DNA from: an uncultured Flammeovirgaceae bacterium | GTDB taxonomy: Bacteria > Bacteroidota > Bacteroidia > Cytophagales > Cyclobacteriaceae | DNA: 43,826 nucleotides | Direction of reading: 5' to 3' | Assembly: GCA_937899105.1 (NCBI GenBank) | Contig: CALBPF010000089.1 | Coordinates: 1-43,826 of the forward strand | Part shown: positions 1 through 7,918 of the stretch, piece by piece | Numbering within the stretch: the first letter of the stretch is position 1 | How the letters are laid out: each line of letters opens with the position of its first letter | Notes under the pieces: model-generated | What the model saw: the letters and a program-made list of their open reading frames with translations, nothing else | Database searches by the model: none | What the model was told of the DNA's origin: nothing | Made by a program: the position numbers and the translations under genes

Positions 1-76
1 ATTAAGTGAAATCAAACTTTTTAACCATTTACTGAAAAAGGCGCGGAAAACAGGAGAGAGAATTACTTTAACTTGT

Positions 77-111
77 AAAGGCTATCTCCTGCTGGGAGAT
101 AGCCTTTTTTT
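77..111 (+). terminator. Rho-independent terminator of a gene left of the window
   Basis: A perfect 10-bp stem (GGCTATCTCC with GGAGATAGCC, extended by A-T pairs) with a 4-5-nt loop is followed by seven T. The T run lies on the right, so it ends plus-strand transcription entering from the left. The upstream gene is outside the window or ends within its first bases. One plus frame is open from base 2 to a TAG at 113-115, but it runs through this hairpin, so I do not call it a gene tail. Confidence 0.85.
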
Positions 112-231
112 ATAGTGATCAGATGACTTTCATGACCGCTGATAAATTCTATCAATCCATTAAGGTTTATCAGTTTAATAGTCCTTTGGTCATAGCAAAC
201 CTTTGATGTGATCAAACTAACCAGTCTTAAC

Positions 232-260
232 AAAAAAGTCTCCGGCCAATAACCGGAGAC
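232..260 (-). terminator. Rho-independent terminator after the coiled-coil lipoprotein gene
   Basis: Read on the minus strand, an 8-bp perfect stem (GTCTCCGG/CCGGAGAC) with a 7-nt loop is followed by six T. It lies about 28 bases past the stop codon of the lipoprotein gene at 288-1040. Together with the facing terminator at 77-111 it insulates this boundary. Confidence 0.85.
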
Positions 261-287
261 CACGAGAATATAGTCAAATGTATTTAT

Positions 288-1040
288 CTAAATTTTCTTA
301 GTTAGCGCATCTATCTTTTCCTGGGCGCTAGCATGCCCCAAAACCACCGCTTCCTGATACAGTGTTATTGCCTCTTTATAAGTTTCTTTCTTCCTTTTAG
401 GAGCCAGCTTAGTTCTGTTAGCAGCCTCCTCCACTGCTATTGCCCTGGCAAAATAGGCTTCTGCTTCGCTAACTTTAGCGCTAGCCATCAACTCTTGAAT
501 TCTAGCTTCAATTAAAGTCAATTCCTCTTTTTTGAGTTCAATCTCAGCGGTTTTATCTTCAAGCTCTGAATTCTTAAGGTCTAAGGAAGTAATTAACTCA
601 TCATTTTCGCTTTTATAGTTCTCTACCTGAGTTTGAAGCTCTGATAGCTCCTTCCCGCGCTCAGCTAAGTCCTTTCTAAGCTTTTTAACTGTCCTGGCGT
701 AAGCTGCCCTATTGGCATCCGACTTTTCCAGATCGACCTGAAGCTGATCCAACTTAGACTCTGTTTGATGGATGTAATCCTGGATATTCTTCATACGGGT
801 CTTATAGTCCTGGTAATTGGTTCCCATCTCCATATCCATACTCAACTGGCTTCGAGCGGCATCTACTGAATCCATTAGTATGCCTACTTCATGCAACGTA
901 GCCACCGCCTTTTGGGCCGCGTCCAGTTTAAATTGAATGGAGTCCAGTTCATTTTTAACCCTGCTGTGTTCATCTTGTGATACACAACCGACCAAAACCA
1001 TAAAAGCCATGACAAATGATGTTAAAAAAGTGTTTTTCAT
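288..1040 (-). CDS. Coiled-coil lipoprotein, function unknown
   Basis: This 250-residue protein starts with a lipoprotein signal peptide: a charged MKNT start, a hydrophobic stretch, then the lipobox LVGC with acylated Cys19. Residues about 25-195 are rich in Glu, Lys, Leu and Gln in heptad-like patterns, indicating a long coiled coil. Residues about 195-250 resemble a single helical repeat of Sel1/TPR type (alternating Ala-rich helices, YKEAITLYQEA). It is probably anchored to a membrane facing the periplasm. It stands alone, followed by a strong terminator. The 282 bases upstream contain no gene and no clear TAnnTTTG box. Coiled-coil lipoproteins are common in Bacteroidota and I cannot assign a role. 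Confidence 0.85.
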   Translation of the reverse strand: MKNTFLTSFVMAFMVLVGCVSQDEHSRVKNELDSIQFKLDAAQKAVATLHEVGILMDSVDAARSQLSMDMEMGTNYQDYKTRMKNIQDYIHQTESKLDQLQVDLEKSDANRAAYARTVKKLRKDLAERGKELSELQTQVENYKSENDELITSLDLKNSELEDKTAEIELKKEELTLIEARIQELMASAKVSEAEAYFARAIAVEEAANRTKLAPKRKKETYKEAITLYQEAVVLGHASAQEKIDALTKKI

Positions 1041-1322
1041 AGTTACTAATAGTTAATACACATAAAATTATGCGGCCCCTGAAGTGGATAGAATACTTTC
1101 TCTACAAAACCGGTAAATCAACAGTTGAGCAGCAATTAAATCCTTTTAAGGGGGTTTTACTTTTTACATATAGCCAAAGTGTTTCTACGTCCATTCGTAC
1201 ATAATTTATTATAAAATTGATTTTTTAGAATCAGATATAAATTACTGGTTATCAAATATTTAAACTAATGATGACGATCACGCCTAAGAATGATTCAAAG
1301 GCATATTCACAACCTAATTTTT

Positions 1323-1937
1323 TTAATTCGTAAAAGTAAGTTCAATTTCAGAGCCTGTATTTTTCAGCAGTACCACTTTTTGCTTTAGCCTTTCAATGTT
1401 TTCAACACTTACCTCACAAATTGCCTGACAGGAAGTTTCGAATTTTTGGTTAACAATCACCAATTGAAAATCATTTATAAGCCTCATTACGTCATTAGTA
1501 GTTTCATAAGCATAATCCAGTCGAACTTTGGTTGTAATGATTTCAGTTTTAATGCCGGCATTCTTAAGCGCTTCTGAAGCGGCCGTTCGATAAGCATTGA
1601 CTAAGCCACTAACACCAAGCTTAGTTCCTCCAAAATACCTAACTACTACGACAAGAGTTTTCGTAAGGTTGTTAGCCTTAATCTGACCTAAAATAGGGTC
1701 GCCGGCGGAATGATTTGGCTCACCGTCATCATTAACCCGAAATTCACTCCCGTCATTACCAAGTATGTAAGCATAGCAATGATGACGCGCGTCATAATAT
1801 TGCTGTCGAATTTCATCGAGTGAATACTTCACAGCATCCAAATCGTCTACGGGAAGGGCAATACCAATGAATTTACTTCCTTTTTCTTTATAAAATCCTT
1901 CTGACCTATCAGCTATAGTTCTGAATTGAGTGATCAT
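1323..1937 (-). CDS. yigZ: YigZ/IMPACT family protein
   Basis: This 204-residue protein matches the UPF0029/IMPACT N-terminal family. The signature RYFGG..LG..GLVNAY lies at residues 100-116, and the preceding conserved DDGEP..SAG segment at 70-79. The C-terminal third (about 140-204) fits the DUF1949 domain that follows in bacterial YigZ. Length is normal for the family. Eukaryotic IMPACT modulates GCN2; the bacterial role is not settled, so the call is by family only. It is monocistronic, divergent from the DUF2807 gene. Confidence 0.93.
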   Translation of the reverse strand: MITQFRTIADRSEGFYKEKGSKFIGIALPVDDLDAVKYSLDEIRQQYYDARHHCYAYILGNDGSEFRVNDDGEPNHSAGDPILGQIKANNLTKTLVVVVRYFGGTKLGVSGLVNAYRTAASEALKNAGIKTEIITTKVRLDYAYETTNDVMRLINDFQLVIVNQKFETSCQAICEVSVENIERLKQKVVLLKNTGSEIELTFTN

Positions 1938-1981
1938 CAGGGCAATATTACATTAGTCTGTAACTATTTAGGATTATAATG

Positions 1982-2007
1982 CGTCTAAACGAGGCTACCT
2001 CGAGACG
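1982..2007. promoter_or_regulatory. Dyad / bulged hairpin in a divergent intergenic region
   Basis: CGTCT-aaa-CGAGG-cta-CCTCG-AGACG forms a 10-bp stem with a 3-nt bulge and a 3-nt loop. It lies between the divergent yigZ-like and DUF2807 genes, and T-rich sequence (ending in TTTTTT) follows on the plus side. It could be an operator dyad, or a leader hairpin or attenuator for the DUF2807 gene. The sequence alone does not decide. Confidence 0.45.
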
Positions 2008-2052
2008 TATTTTCTGTCTTTTTTAAAACTCAAACAACTAAATGCCTTCATT

Positions 2053-2742
2053 ATGCACGCAATTAAAACACTTTTACTTGTACTACTTATCTCTTCAACT
2101 GCCTTAGCACAACGCTCTGAAACCAGAGACCTTGCAATGTTTGATGAAATATCGTTTGCTACTAGCGGAACCGTTTACCTCAAGCAGGGAAACACTCAAA
2201 AAGTTGAGCTCAAGGGCGATAGAGACGATTTAGACGAAATCAGAACTGAAGTAAGAGGGGGTAGACTGTTAATTAAAAATCGTTCTAACAGTTGGTTTAG
2301 TTGGAACAATAACAACAAAATAGAGATCTACATCACAGTCAAAAACTTAAAAGGGTTAAGCGTTTCAGGCTCAGGAAGGGTATATGGAGAGTCAAAGTTC
2401 ACCACGGATTATCTTGATCTCGGAGTGAGTGGATCTGGTAAAATGGAACTGGAAGCTAATGCCCGGGAGGTGGATATGTCTATATCCGGATCAGGAAGGA
2501 TAACACTGGAAGGGGAGGGTCGAATAACAGAAATTTCAATTAGTGGTTCCGGAAAACTTGATGCCGAGGACTTTGTAGCAGAAGACCACACTATTCGTAT
2601 TTCGGGCTCAGGCAGTTGCTATATTCATGCCGATGAGTCAATTGATGCCAGAATAAGTGGAAGTGGAAGTGTCCACTATAAAGGCAATGCAAGGAAAGTA
2701 AACAGTCGGAGCTCAGGAAGCGGTAAGGTCAGGCGTATTTAA
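2053..2742 (+). CDS. Secreted DUF2807 (head GIN domain) protein
   Basis: This 229-residue protein has a clear signal peptide, with cleavage likely after ALA at residue 19. The rest is a DUF2807 'putative auto-transporter adhesin, head GIN' domain. It carries at least six SGSG turns spaced about 15-25 residues apart (VSGSGRV, VSGSGKM, ISGSGRI, ISGSGKL, ISGSGSC, ISGSGSV and a final SSGSGKV). This pattern builds a right-handed beta-helix. Such proteins are common and often multicopy in Bacteroidota; the function is not established. The gene is followed by a terminator hairpin at 2757-2786. Confidence 0.92.
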   Translation: MHAIKTLLLVLLISSTALAQRSETRDLAMFDEISFATSGTVYLKQGNTQKVELKGDRDDLDEIRTEVRGGRLLIKNRSNSWFSWNNNNKIEIYITVKNLKGLSVSGSGRVYGESKFTTDYLDLGVSGSGKMELEANAREVDMSISGSGRITLEGEGRITEISISGSGKLDAEDFVAEDHTIRISGSGSCYIHADESIDARISGSGSVHYKGNARKVNSRSSGSGKVRRI

Positions 2743-2756
2743 TAAATAGGGAATAG

Positions 2757-2786
2757 GGCTGTCAGTATTGATAGCCTTTATTTTTT
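2757..2786 (+). terminator. Terminator of the DUF2807 gene
   Basis: GGCTGTCA pairs with TGATAGCC (8 bp, one G-T wobble) around a 4-nt loop, then TTTATTTTTT. It lies 14 bases past the DUF2807 stop and its T-tail overlaps the stop of the convergent MFS gene. Confidence 0.8.
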
Positions 2787-3929
2787 AAATACCAGATATA
2801 TAAACCCAAAAAAAGCCATTAACCCGGCCCCAATAAAAGCGATAGGTAAGTTCTCCGCATTACCGGCGTATATCTGACCTCCCAGAAATGCTCCCATACC
2901 AATTCCGACCTCTAACGCCATAAATACAGTGGAAAACGCCCTTCCACGGTACTTTTCAGGGGCAAGATCAGTAGCCCAAGCGAATATAGATGGACTTGAA
3001 AGGCCATACCCTGCGCCAAACATAAGAGCGCCTGTAAAAAGGTGAAATGGAGAACTTGCTAATCCAATGTATACAGATCCTGCGGCGATTACCAACGTTG
3101 CCAGAAGCAACACTGACCTTCTTCCAAGTCTATCCGAAAAATAACCTCCTCCAACACGTGCCAAAAGCGAGGTGACGGTAAAATAGACAAAGAAAAGGCC
3201 TTTATTATCTACGCCGAGCGCCTTGCTATGATCAGGAGCCAGACTCACCGCCACGCCAAAGGAAAATGTAACCAGCAGCATAACGATAGTAGGTACTATT
3301 ACTGTGGGTTCATAAATATCTCCCCAATTGATTCTAAGCAAAGAGGGTGAAAAACGTTGTTTATTTTCCAAGGTTTCTTTCATACCTAGTAAAACCAAAA
3401 CGGAGGATACGGCCACACCGGCGCTTGTATAAAAAAGCGCTTCTATAGGAAAGTGTAATACCATTTCGCCGCCTATATAATTCCCAAAGCCCATGCCTGT
3501 CATCCCAAAGAAACTTAAAATACCCATACCTTCACCGCGCTTATTGGGTGGAATGATGTCCGCAACATATGCCGATGTACCTGTAGGCTTAAACCCTGTT
3601 GAAAAACCGTGAAGAAACCTCACAAAAAGAAATGCATATATATTTAGAAAGAAGGGATAAAAGAGAGATACAATTGCAGTTACCGCCGCACCTACTAACA
3701 TTACGGGTATCCTACCCCACGTGTCTGTTAGCTTGCCGCTAAACGGCCTTGAGATAAGTGCGGTAATGGTAAAAAAAGTGATATGCAAGCCAATATATTT
3801 CTCACCGCCAAAAGACCGCATAAAGTCCGGCAATTCAGGGAGAACCATATTAAACGATCCGAAAAACAGGAAGGAGCTCAAAGAGAGCAGCCAGAACTGA
3901 AGTGTATATGTTTTTGCTTTTTGACCCAT
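2778..3929 (-). CDS. MFS transporter
   Basis: An inner-membrane major facilitator of about 383 residues with around 12 hydrophobic segments. Between TM2 and TM3 it carries the MFS A-motif variant GKLTDTWGRIPVM, and the related DRLGRRSVL after the central loop. It probably exports a small molecule (drug or sugar type); the substrate cannot be read. I prefer the ATG at 3929 over one 27 bases upstream, because the longer start lies inside the terminator-like hairpin at 3931-3970 behind prfB. The start then has almost no leader after the T-tract, so some readthrough from prfB is likely. Confidence 0.9.
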   Translation of the reverse strand: MGQKAKTYTLQFWLLSLSSFLFFGSFNMVLPELPDFMRSFGGEKYIGLHITFFTITALISRPFSGKLTDTWGRIPVMLVGAAVTAIVSLFYPFFLNIYAFLFVRFLHGFSTGFKPTGTSAYVADIIPPNKRGEGMGILSFFGMTGMGFGNYIGGEMVLHFPIEALFYTSAGVAVSSVLVLLGMKETLENKQRFSPSLLRINWGDIYEPTVIVPTIVMLLVTFSFGVAVSLAPDHSKALGVDNKGLFFVYFTVTSLLARVGGGYFSDRLGRRSVLLLATLVIAAGSVYIGLASSPFHLFTGALMFGAGYGLSSPSIFAWATDLAPEKYRGRAFSTVFMALEVGIGMGAFLGGQIYAGNAENLPIAFIGAGLMAFFGFIYLVFKK

Positions 3930-3930
3930 T

Positions 3931-3970
3931 CTAAAAAAGTAAACCCAATGTCTCACCGGGAGCCATTGGG
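3931..3970 (-). terminator. Terminator/attenuator between prfB and the MFS gene
   Basis: On the minus strand CCCAATG pairs with CATTGGG across a 13-nt loop, followed by TTTACTTTTTT. It lies about 27 bases past the RF2 stop and touches the MFS start, so partial termination with readthrough is plausible. Confidence 0.65.
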
Positions 3971-3996
3971 CATTTCACATTACCGTTTAAGAGCAA

Positions 3997-5095
3997 TTAC
4001 CTTTCTTCGACTTGCTCTTGATAGCCTAATAAGAAGGCTTTGATATAATCATCTAAATCTCCGTCCAAAACATTCTGAACATCCGTACGCTCTACACCGG
4101 TTCTGGCGTCCTTGATAAGCTTATAAGGATGTAAAACATAATTTCTTATTTGTGAACCGAAGTCAATCTTCATTTTACCCGCTTCTACTTTATCTCGTTC
4201 GGCATTACGCTTTTCTAACTCTAGCTGATACAATCGAGATTTTAGCATTTTCATAGCGCGCTCCCGGTTTGCCAGTTGAGATCGCTCTACCTGACAAACA
4301 ACCACAATGCCGGTTGGTTTATGGGTAAGCTGAACCTTTGTTTCCACCTTATTCACATTCTGTCCGCCAGCGCCACCCGAGCGTGAAGTTTGAAGCTCAA
4401 CATCAGCCGGGTTAATATCAATTTCAATATCATCATCCACGATAGGCGACACGTAAATAGACGCAAACGAGGTGTGCCTCCTGCCTCCCGAATCAAAAGG
4501 TGAAATTCTTACCAACCGATGCACACCAATCTCTGACTTCAAATTTCCATAGGCAAAAGGTCCGTCAATTTCAAGAGTGGCAGATTTTATACCTGCAGTA
4601 TCTCCAGCCTGGTAGTTGATCTGCTTTACAGAGTAACCATGGCTTTCACCCCACATGATGTACATGCGGTTAAGCATATCCGACCAGTCCTGGCTTTCCG
4701 TTCCCCCTGCTCCCGGATTGATTTCAAGAATAGCTCCATATTGATCTTCCTCACCGCTGAGCATCTTCTTAAATTCTAGCTCCTCTATAGCCTTTATGGT
4801 CTTGTCATATTCGTGATCCAGTTCATCGGAGTCGACTTCAGCTGCCTCATAAAACTCCTGAAGTGTTTCGAGGTCTTCCAGCAAAGATTGAACATTTGAA
4901 AAGCTATCTGTCCATATTTTTTTCAGACGGATTCCCTTCAATACCTTTTCAGCTTCTTTCGGATCATCCCAGAATCCCGGTTGAGCGGTAACCAATTCTT
5001 CTTCTTGTACCTCTTCTACTTTCTTATCGTAGTCAAAGGTACCTCCTCAAGGCCTCTACTCGGGCCTTCAAGTCTTTCAACTCGTCTGTTGTCAT
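3997..5095 (-). CDS. prfB: Peptide chain release factor 2 (programmed +1 frameshift)
   Basis: RF2 recognises UGA and UAA stops and triggers peptide release. The gene is in two frames. An ATG at 5095 opens a 20-codon segment ending in CTT TGA (5038-5033). After a +1 slip at CTTT the second frame reads Asp-Tyr-Asp and continues to the TAA at 3997-3999. The total is 365 residues, the same length as E. coli RF2. The SPF tripeptide that selects UGA/UAA is at about 198-200 and the catalytic GGQ loop ([14 protein letters not shown]) at about 243-245. A caller ignoring recoding would start at the TTG at 4995 and lose the N-terminus. A perfect TAnnTTTG box lies just upstream. Confidence 0.97.
5033..5047 (-). 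promoter_or_regulatory. prfB: RF2 programmed frameshift site
   Basis: Read on the minus strand: AGGAGG (5047-5042), TAC, CTT, TGA, then C. The SD-like hexamer, three-base spacer, slippery CUU-U and poor UGA-C stop context match the known autoregulatory RF2 site. Low RF2 slows termination at UGA and lets ribosomes slip +1 to make RF2. Confidence 0.95.
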
Positions 5096-5112
5096 ATAGA
5101 ATTTGTTTTTCG

Positions 5113-5120
5113 CAAATCTA
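5113..5120 (-). promoter_or_regulatory. -7 promoter box of prfB
   Basis: A perfect TAGATTTG matches the Bacteroidota sigma-70-type -7 consensus TAnnTTTG and predicts transcription about 10 bases before the RF2 ATG at 5095. No good TTG -33 element was found at the usual spacing. Confidence 0.6.
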
Positions 5121-5138
5121 GTTTATTCAATCAGCTAA

Positions 5139-5645
5139 TCAGTGATTATTACGAAAATCGACTATCTCCATCTTATGTTTTCTTTTCCGGAATTTCCAAC
5201 GCTTCTTTTGAATGAGCTTTAGAGCGATTCCAGAAGAAGTAAGCGCCGAGCCAATGAGCGCTGTATTACTATCAATACCAAATGATTCGTCGTTGACTAC
5301 TGTTTGATTGAACTGATCAATAGCCACAAAGGCAAGCCCACTTATTAAGAGTTTTCCTGGCCCGCTTCTAAAGCTAAAAATGGTAAAGTCCTTATTGGCC
5401 ACATCTATTTCGGCTATTTCGTCCAGCTTAATTCTATAGTAATGAAATCTGATATCATCTCTACCAAAGCCCTGAATAAGCGCCTTTGAAAAAAAACGCT
5501 CCCCTTTTAACTTAAATCGCATCTCATCTCCTTCTTGAAAAATGACGTTATATGGACGATTTTTCTTTTTTAGAATTAGATATCTTTCTTGAGCATAACT
5601 GGTAATGGAAATAATGATCAGGAAAATTGTCAATCTGACGATCAC
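5139..5645 (-). CDS. Secreted/membrane protein, paralogue of the neighbouring gene
   Basis: This 168-residue protein has an N-terminal signal peptide (hydrophobic to about residue 16, then YAQ). The mature part begins with a basic strand (YLILKKKNR), then GDEMRFKLKGERF. A hydrophobic segment around residues 95-108 precedes AIDQFNQ, a second hydrophobic stretch lies at about 125-140, and the tail is strongly basic (KKRWKFRKRKHK). The same order of motifs occurs in the gene at 5682-6185, 36 bases upstream. I know no named domain; the family appears as uncharacterised proteins in Cytophagales. It is probably co-transcribed with its paralogue. Confidence 0.8.
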   Translation of the reverse strand: MIVRLTIFLIIISITSYAQERYLILKKKNRPYNVIFQEGDEMRFKLKGERFFSKALIQGFGRDDIRFHYYRIKLDEIAEIDVANKDFTIFSFRSGPGKLLISGLAFVAIDQFNQTVVNDESFGIDSNTALIGSALTSSGIALKLIQKKRWKFRKRKHKMEIVDFRNNH

Positions 5646-5681
5646 AATGGGATAAAACGGATAAAGTAGTTAAAAAGATGC

Positions 5682-6185
5682 TTATCTTTTTTGAATATAG
5701 AAATCTGTTGTTGACAGTCGATATTTTCCAGCTTTAAGCCTGAATCTTTTTTTCTTCAACAACCAGATAAGCAGGCCTCCGCTTACCAGACTACCACTAA
5801 TAATAAGCGTCTCACTACTTGGGCCAAGTCCCTCATCCTGAACAAAGAGCTGGTTTACCTGATCGATAGCCAGAAAGAAAACCCCAGCAGTAACAGCCAT
5901 CCTGGACACTAGATCGAGGCCATAGCTATCTCTCTTAAGCAGTTTAACTACTTTGATGTCCCGTATAGCTACATCTAATAAATGAAATTTAATAGTACTG
6001 TCAGTAACTCCGGTAATCATCTGATTGGTGTAAAAGTTGTCCCCTTCAAGTTTAAACCTGATTCTATCGCCTGCCGAATAGGTGTGTATGACCTTATTTC
6101 TCTTTTTCAGCTGCAAATAATACTGAGCCGTTGCCGTGAACGACATAAGCGAAAAAAAGATCCAGATAGCGCAAAGGCGACTCAT
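5682..6185 (-). CDS. Secreted/membrane protein, paralogue of the neighbouring gene
   Basis: This protein of about 167 residues starts with a signal peptide ending ATAQ. It shares with its neighbour a basic strand (YYLQLKKRNK), GDRIRFKLEGDNF, a hydrophobic segment before AIDQVNQLF, a second hydrophobic stretch, and a KKKRFR basic tail. I choose the ATG at 6185: the upstream ATG at 6200 falls inside the stem of the ilvE terminator hairpin at 6192-6217. The two genes are a tandem duplication, now clearly diverged. Function is unknown. An anchored periplasmic protein with two membrane-spanning or amphipathic segments is plausible. Confidence 0.8.
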   Translation of the reverse strand: MSRLCAIWIFFSLMSFTATAQYYLQLKKRNKVIHTYSAGDRIRFKLEGDNFYTNQMITGVTDSTIKFHLLDVAIRDIKVVKLLKRDSYGLDLVSRMAVTAGVFFLAIDQVNQLFVQDEGLGPSSETLIISGSLVSGGLLIWLLKKKRFRLKAGKYRLSTTDFYIQKR

Positions 6186-6191
6186 AAAAAG

Positions 6192-6217
6192 AAAAACCAT
6201 TCGGTTGAATGGTTTTT
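6192..6217. terminator. Bidirectional terminator downstream of ilvE
   Basis: AAAAACCATTC pairs perfectly with GAATGGTTTTT (11 bp) around a 4-nt GGTT loop. There are A residues on the left and T residues on the right, so it can act in both directions. Its useful role is to end the minus-strand ilvE transcript, about 6 bases past the ilvE stop. Confidence 0.85.
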
Positions 6218-6222
6218 TTGTA

Positions 6223-7287
6223 TCATACTTTGTGAATCCAACCGAATTTATCTTCTATTCGGCCATATTTAATGTCGTCTAATTCTTTTAATACTTTATG
6301 AGAGAACTCTCTATCTTCTACGGCAGGGAGTTTGTAATCGGTTCCATTATGTCCAATGAGCTCAATTTGGGCAATAGTAGCCGCTGTTCCCGCTCCAAAA
6401 GCCTCTTGAATCCTTCCTTCTTTTGCAGCAGTTACTACCTCATCCACTTCTATTTTTCTTTCTTCTACTTCCACCCCCCAGTCACGTGCTAAGGTTAATA
6501 CACTATCCCTGGTAATACCATTTAGGATGGTATCTCCAAGAGCCGGGGTCACGAGTTTTCCATCCATAATGAACATTATATTCATAGTGCCGGACTCTTC
6601 GATGTATTTATGATCTTTTCCATCAGTCCAAATGAGCTGATCGTACCCTTTTTCCTGTGCTAGCTTTGCCGGGTAAATAGCAGGACCATAGTTACAACCT
6701 GTCTTGCAAAATCCACTTCCACCTTCAATAGCACGCACAAAATGATCTTCAATATTGACCTTTACCGGTTTTGAATAATATGCACCTACAGGGCATGTGA
6801 TGATCATGAACCGAAAATCCTGCGAGGGACGGATACCTATGAAGTCGTCATCAGAGAAAAGGAAAGGGCGTACATAAAGTGAACTCCCCACTTGCGATGG
6901 CACCCAATCGCTATCGATGCCTAAGAGTGTATCTAATGCTTCGTAATATAACTGCTCTGGGATCAGCGGCATACACATTCGCTCGGCAGAGATATTCATA
7001 CGCTCAAGGTTTTTATCAGGTCGAAATACTAAAACCTCTCCCTTATCATTCTTATAAGCCTTTAGTCCTTCAAAGATCGAAATGCCGTAATGGATAGATG
7101 GGCTGGCGGGGCTGATTCTTAGATCATCGTAGGGATTAATCTGAAAATTATCCCATTCACCATTTTTAAACTCAGCCACAAAAAGGTGATCAGTGTAAAT
7201 TTTACCAAACTGGATATTATCAAAATCAATCTGATCTAATTTAGAATTTGGATTCTTATTAATTGTAATATTTAATGTCTCCACCAT
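6223..7287 (-). CDS. ilvE: Branched-chain amino acid aminotransferase
   Basis: A PLP-dependent fold-IV aminotransferase of about 354 residues. It interconverts Leu, Ile and Val with their 2-oxo acids using glutamate/2-oxoglutarate. The Schiff-base lysine lies in FCKTGCNYGP (about residue 195), followed by the class IV signature (YIEESGTMNIMF). This NYGP form fits the longer BCAT group II, which includes the eukaryotic enzymes. An in-frame ATG at 7341 would add 18 residues, but the promoter box TAACTTTG (7339-7346) overlaps it, so 7287 is the better start. It is monocistronic, with its own promoter and terminator. Confidence 0.95.
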   Translation of the reverse strand: MVETLNITINKNPNSKLDQIDFDNIQFGKIYTDHLFVAEFKNGEWDNFQINPYDDLRISPASPSIHYGISIFEGLKAYKNDKGEVLVFRPDKNLERMNISAERMCMPLIPEQLYYEALDTLLGIDSDWVPSQVGSSLYVRPFLFSDDDFIGIRPSQDFRFMIITCPVGAYYSKPVKVNIEDHFVRAIEGGSGFCKTGCNYGPAIYPAKLAQEKGYDQLIWTDGKDHKYIEESGTMNIMFIMDGKLVTPALGDTILNGITRDSVLTLARDWGVEVEERKIEVDEVVTAAKEGRIQEAFGAGTAATIAQIELIGHNGTDYKLPAVEDREFSHKVLKELDDIKYGRIEDKFGWIHKV

Positions 7288-7338
7288 GGTCCTAAAATTA
7301 AGTTTAAAAGATAAAGGTCTGTAGTTCAAACCGGACTG

Positions 7339-7346
7339 CAAAGTTA
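7339..7346 (-). promoter_or_regulatory. -7 promoter box of ilvE
   Basis: A perfect TAnnTTTG match (TAACTTTG on the minus strand) lies about 50 bases before the chosen ATG at 7287. It argues against the longer start at 7341. No clear -33 TTG was seen. Confidence 0.55.
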
Positions 7347-7363
7347 ACCAAATGGGTCGACTT

Positions 7364-7918
7364 CTACATTATGGGGACCCACGGAGATTCTACTATTTTA
7401 AGCTCCTGAGCCATTAACCTGGACAGTACAAAAAGATAATCCGACAGCCGGTTGAGATATTGAATTACCAATTCGTCCACGTCATCATGTTGGCTCAACT
7501 CAATAACCAACCGTTCGGCTCTACGGCACACACACCTTGCTATATGACAAAAAGAAACGGATTGATGTCCTCCCGGAAGAACAAAGCTCTTCATTTCGGG
7601 CAGCTGCTCGTCCATGTCATCCATACTTTGCTCTAGCCTTTCCACATCTTTTGGATGTAAGTTGGGCACTTTAACTTTTTCGTTGCCTGGTTCTGTAGCC
7701 AGAATAGAACCTACCGTAAATAAACGATCTTGAATTTCGATAAGGAGGTTATGTTTATTACTATTGACAGGCTGGTCTCTTAACAAGCCAACGTAAGAGT
7801 TCAATTCATCTACCGTACCGTAAGCGTTGATTCGCACATCGGATTTAAAAACCCTGGTTCCACCAAACAAAGCAGTAGTCCCATTGTCACCTGTTTTAGT
7901 GTAAACTTTCATCCCCAT
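7364..7918 (-). CDS. Cob(I)alamin adenosyltransferase, PduO type
   Basis: This enzyme of about 184 residues transfers the adenosyl group of ATP to cob(I)alamin to make adenosylcobalamin. The N-terminal MKVYTKTGDNGTTALFGG is the ATP-binding signature of PduO-type enzymes. Later VDELNSYVGLL and the C-terminal CRRAERLVIEL and YLNRLSDYLFVLSR helices match the family's trimeric five-helix bundle. The ATG at 7918 overlaps the stop of the ABC ATPase gene as TGATG, implying translational coupling; an ATG at 7912 is the alternative. No B12-dependent enzyme is encoded nearby. The coupling with an ABC ATPase is not evidence that the latter moves cobalamin. Confidence 0.93.
   Translation of the reverse strand: MGMKVYTKTGDNGTTALFGGTRVFKSDVRINAYGTVDELNSYVGLLRDQPVNSNKHNLLIEIQDRLFTVGSILATEPGNEKVKVPNLHPKDVERLEQSMDDMDEQLPEMKSFVLPGGHQSVSFCHIARCVCRRAERLVIELSQHDDVDELVIQYLNRLSDYLFVLSRLMAQELKIVESPWVPIM

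Noticed and set aside
2..115. Plus-strand open frame from the window edge to a TAG at 113-115
   Set aside because: It passes through a strong terminator stem and loop, unusual for a real gene end, and the stops in the other two frames at bases 3-9 are equally possible gene ends.
63..263. A 66-codon minus-strand open frame at the left end
   Set aside because: It begins inside the minus-strand terminator hairpin at 232-260 and ends inside the plus-strand terminator at 77-111, with no family-like sequence.
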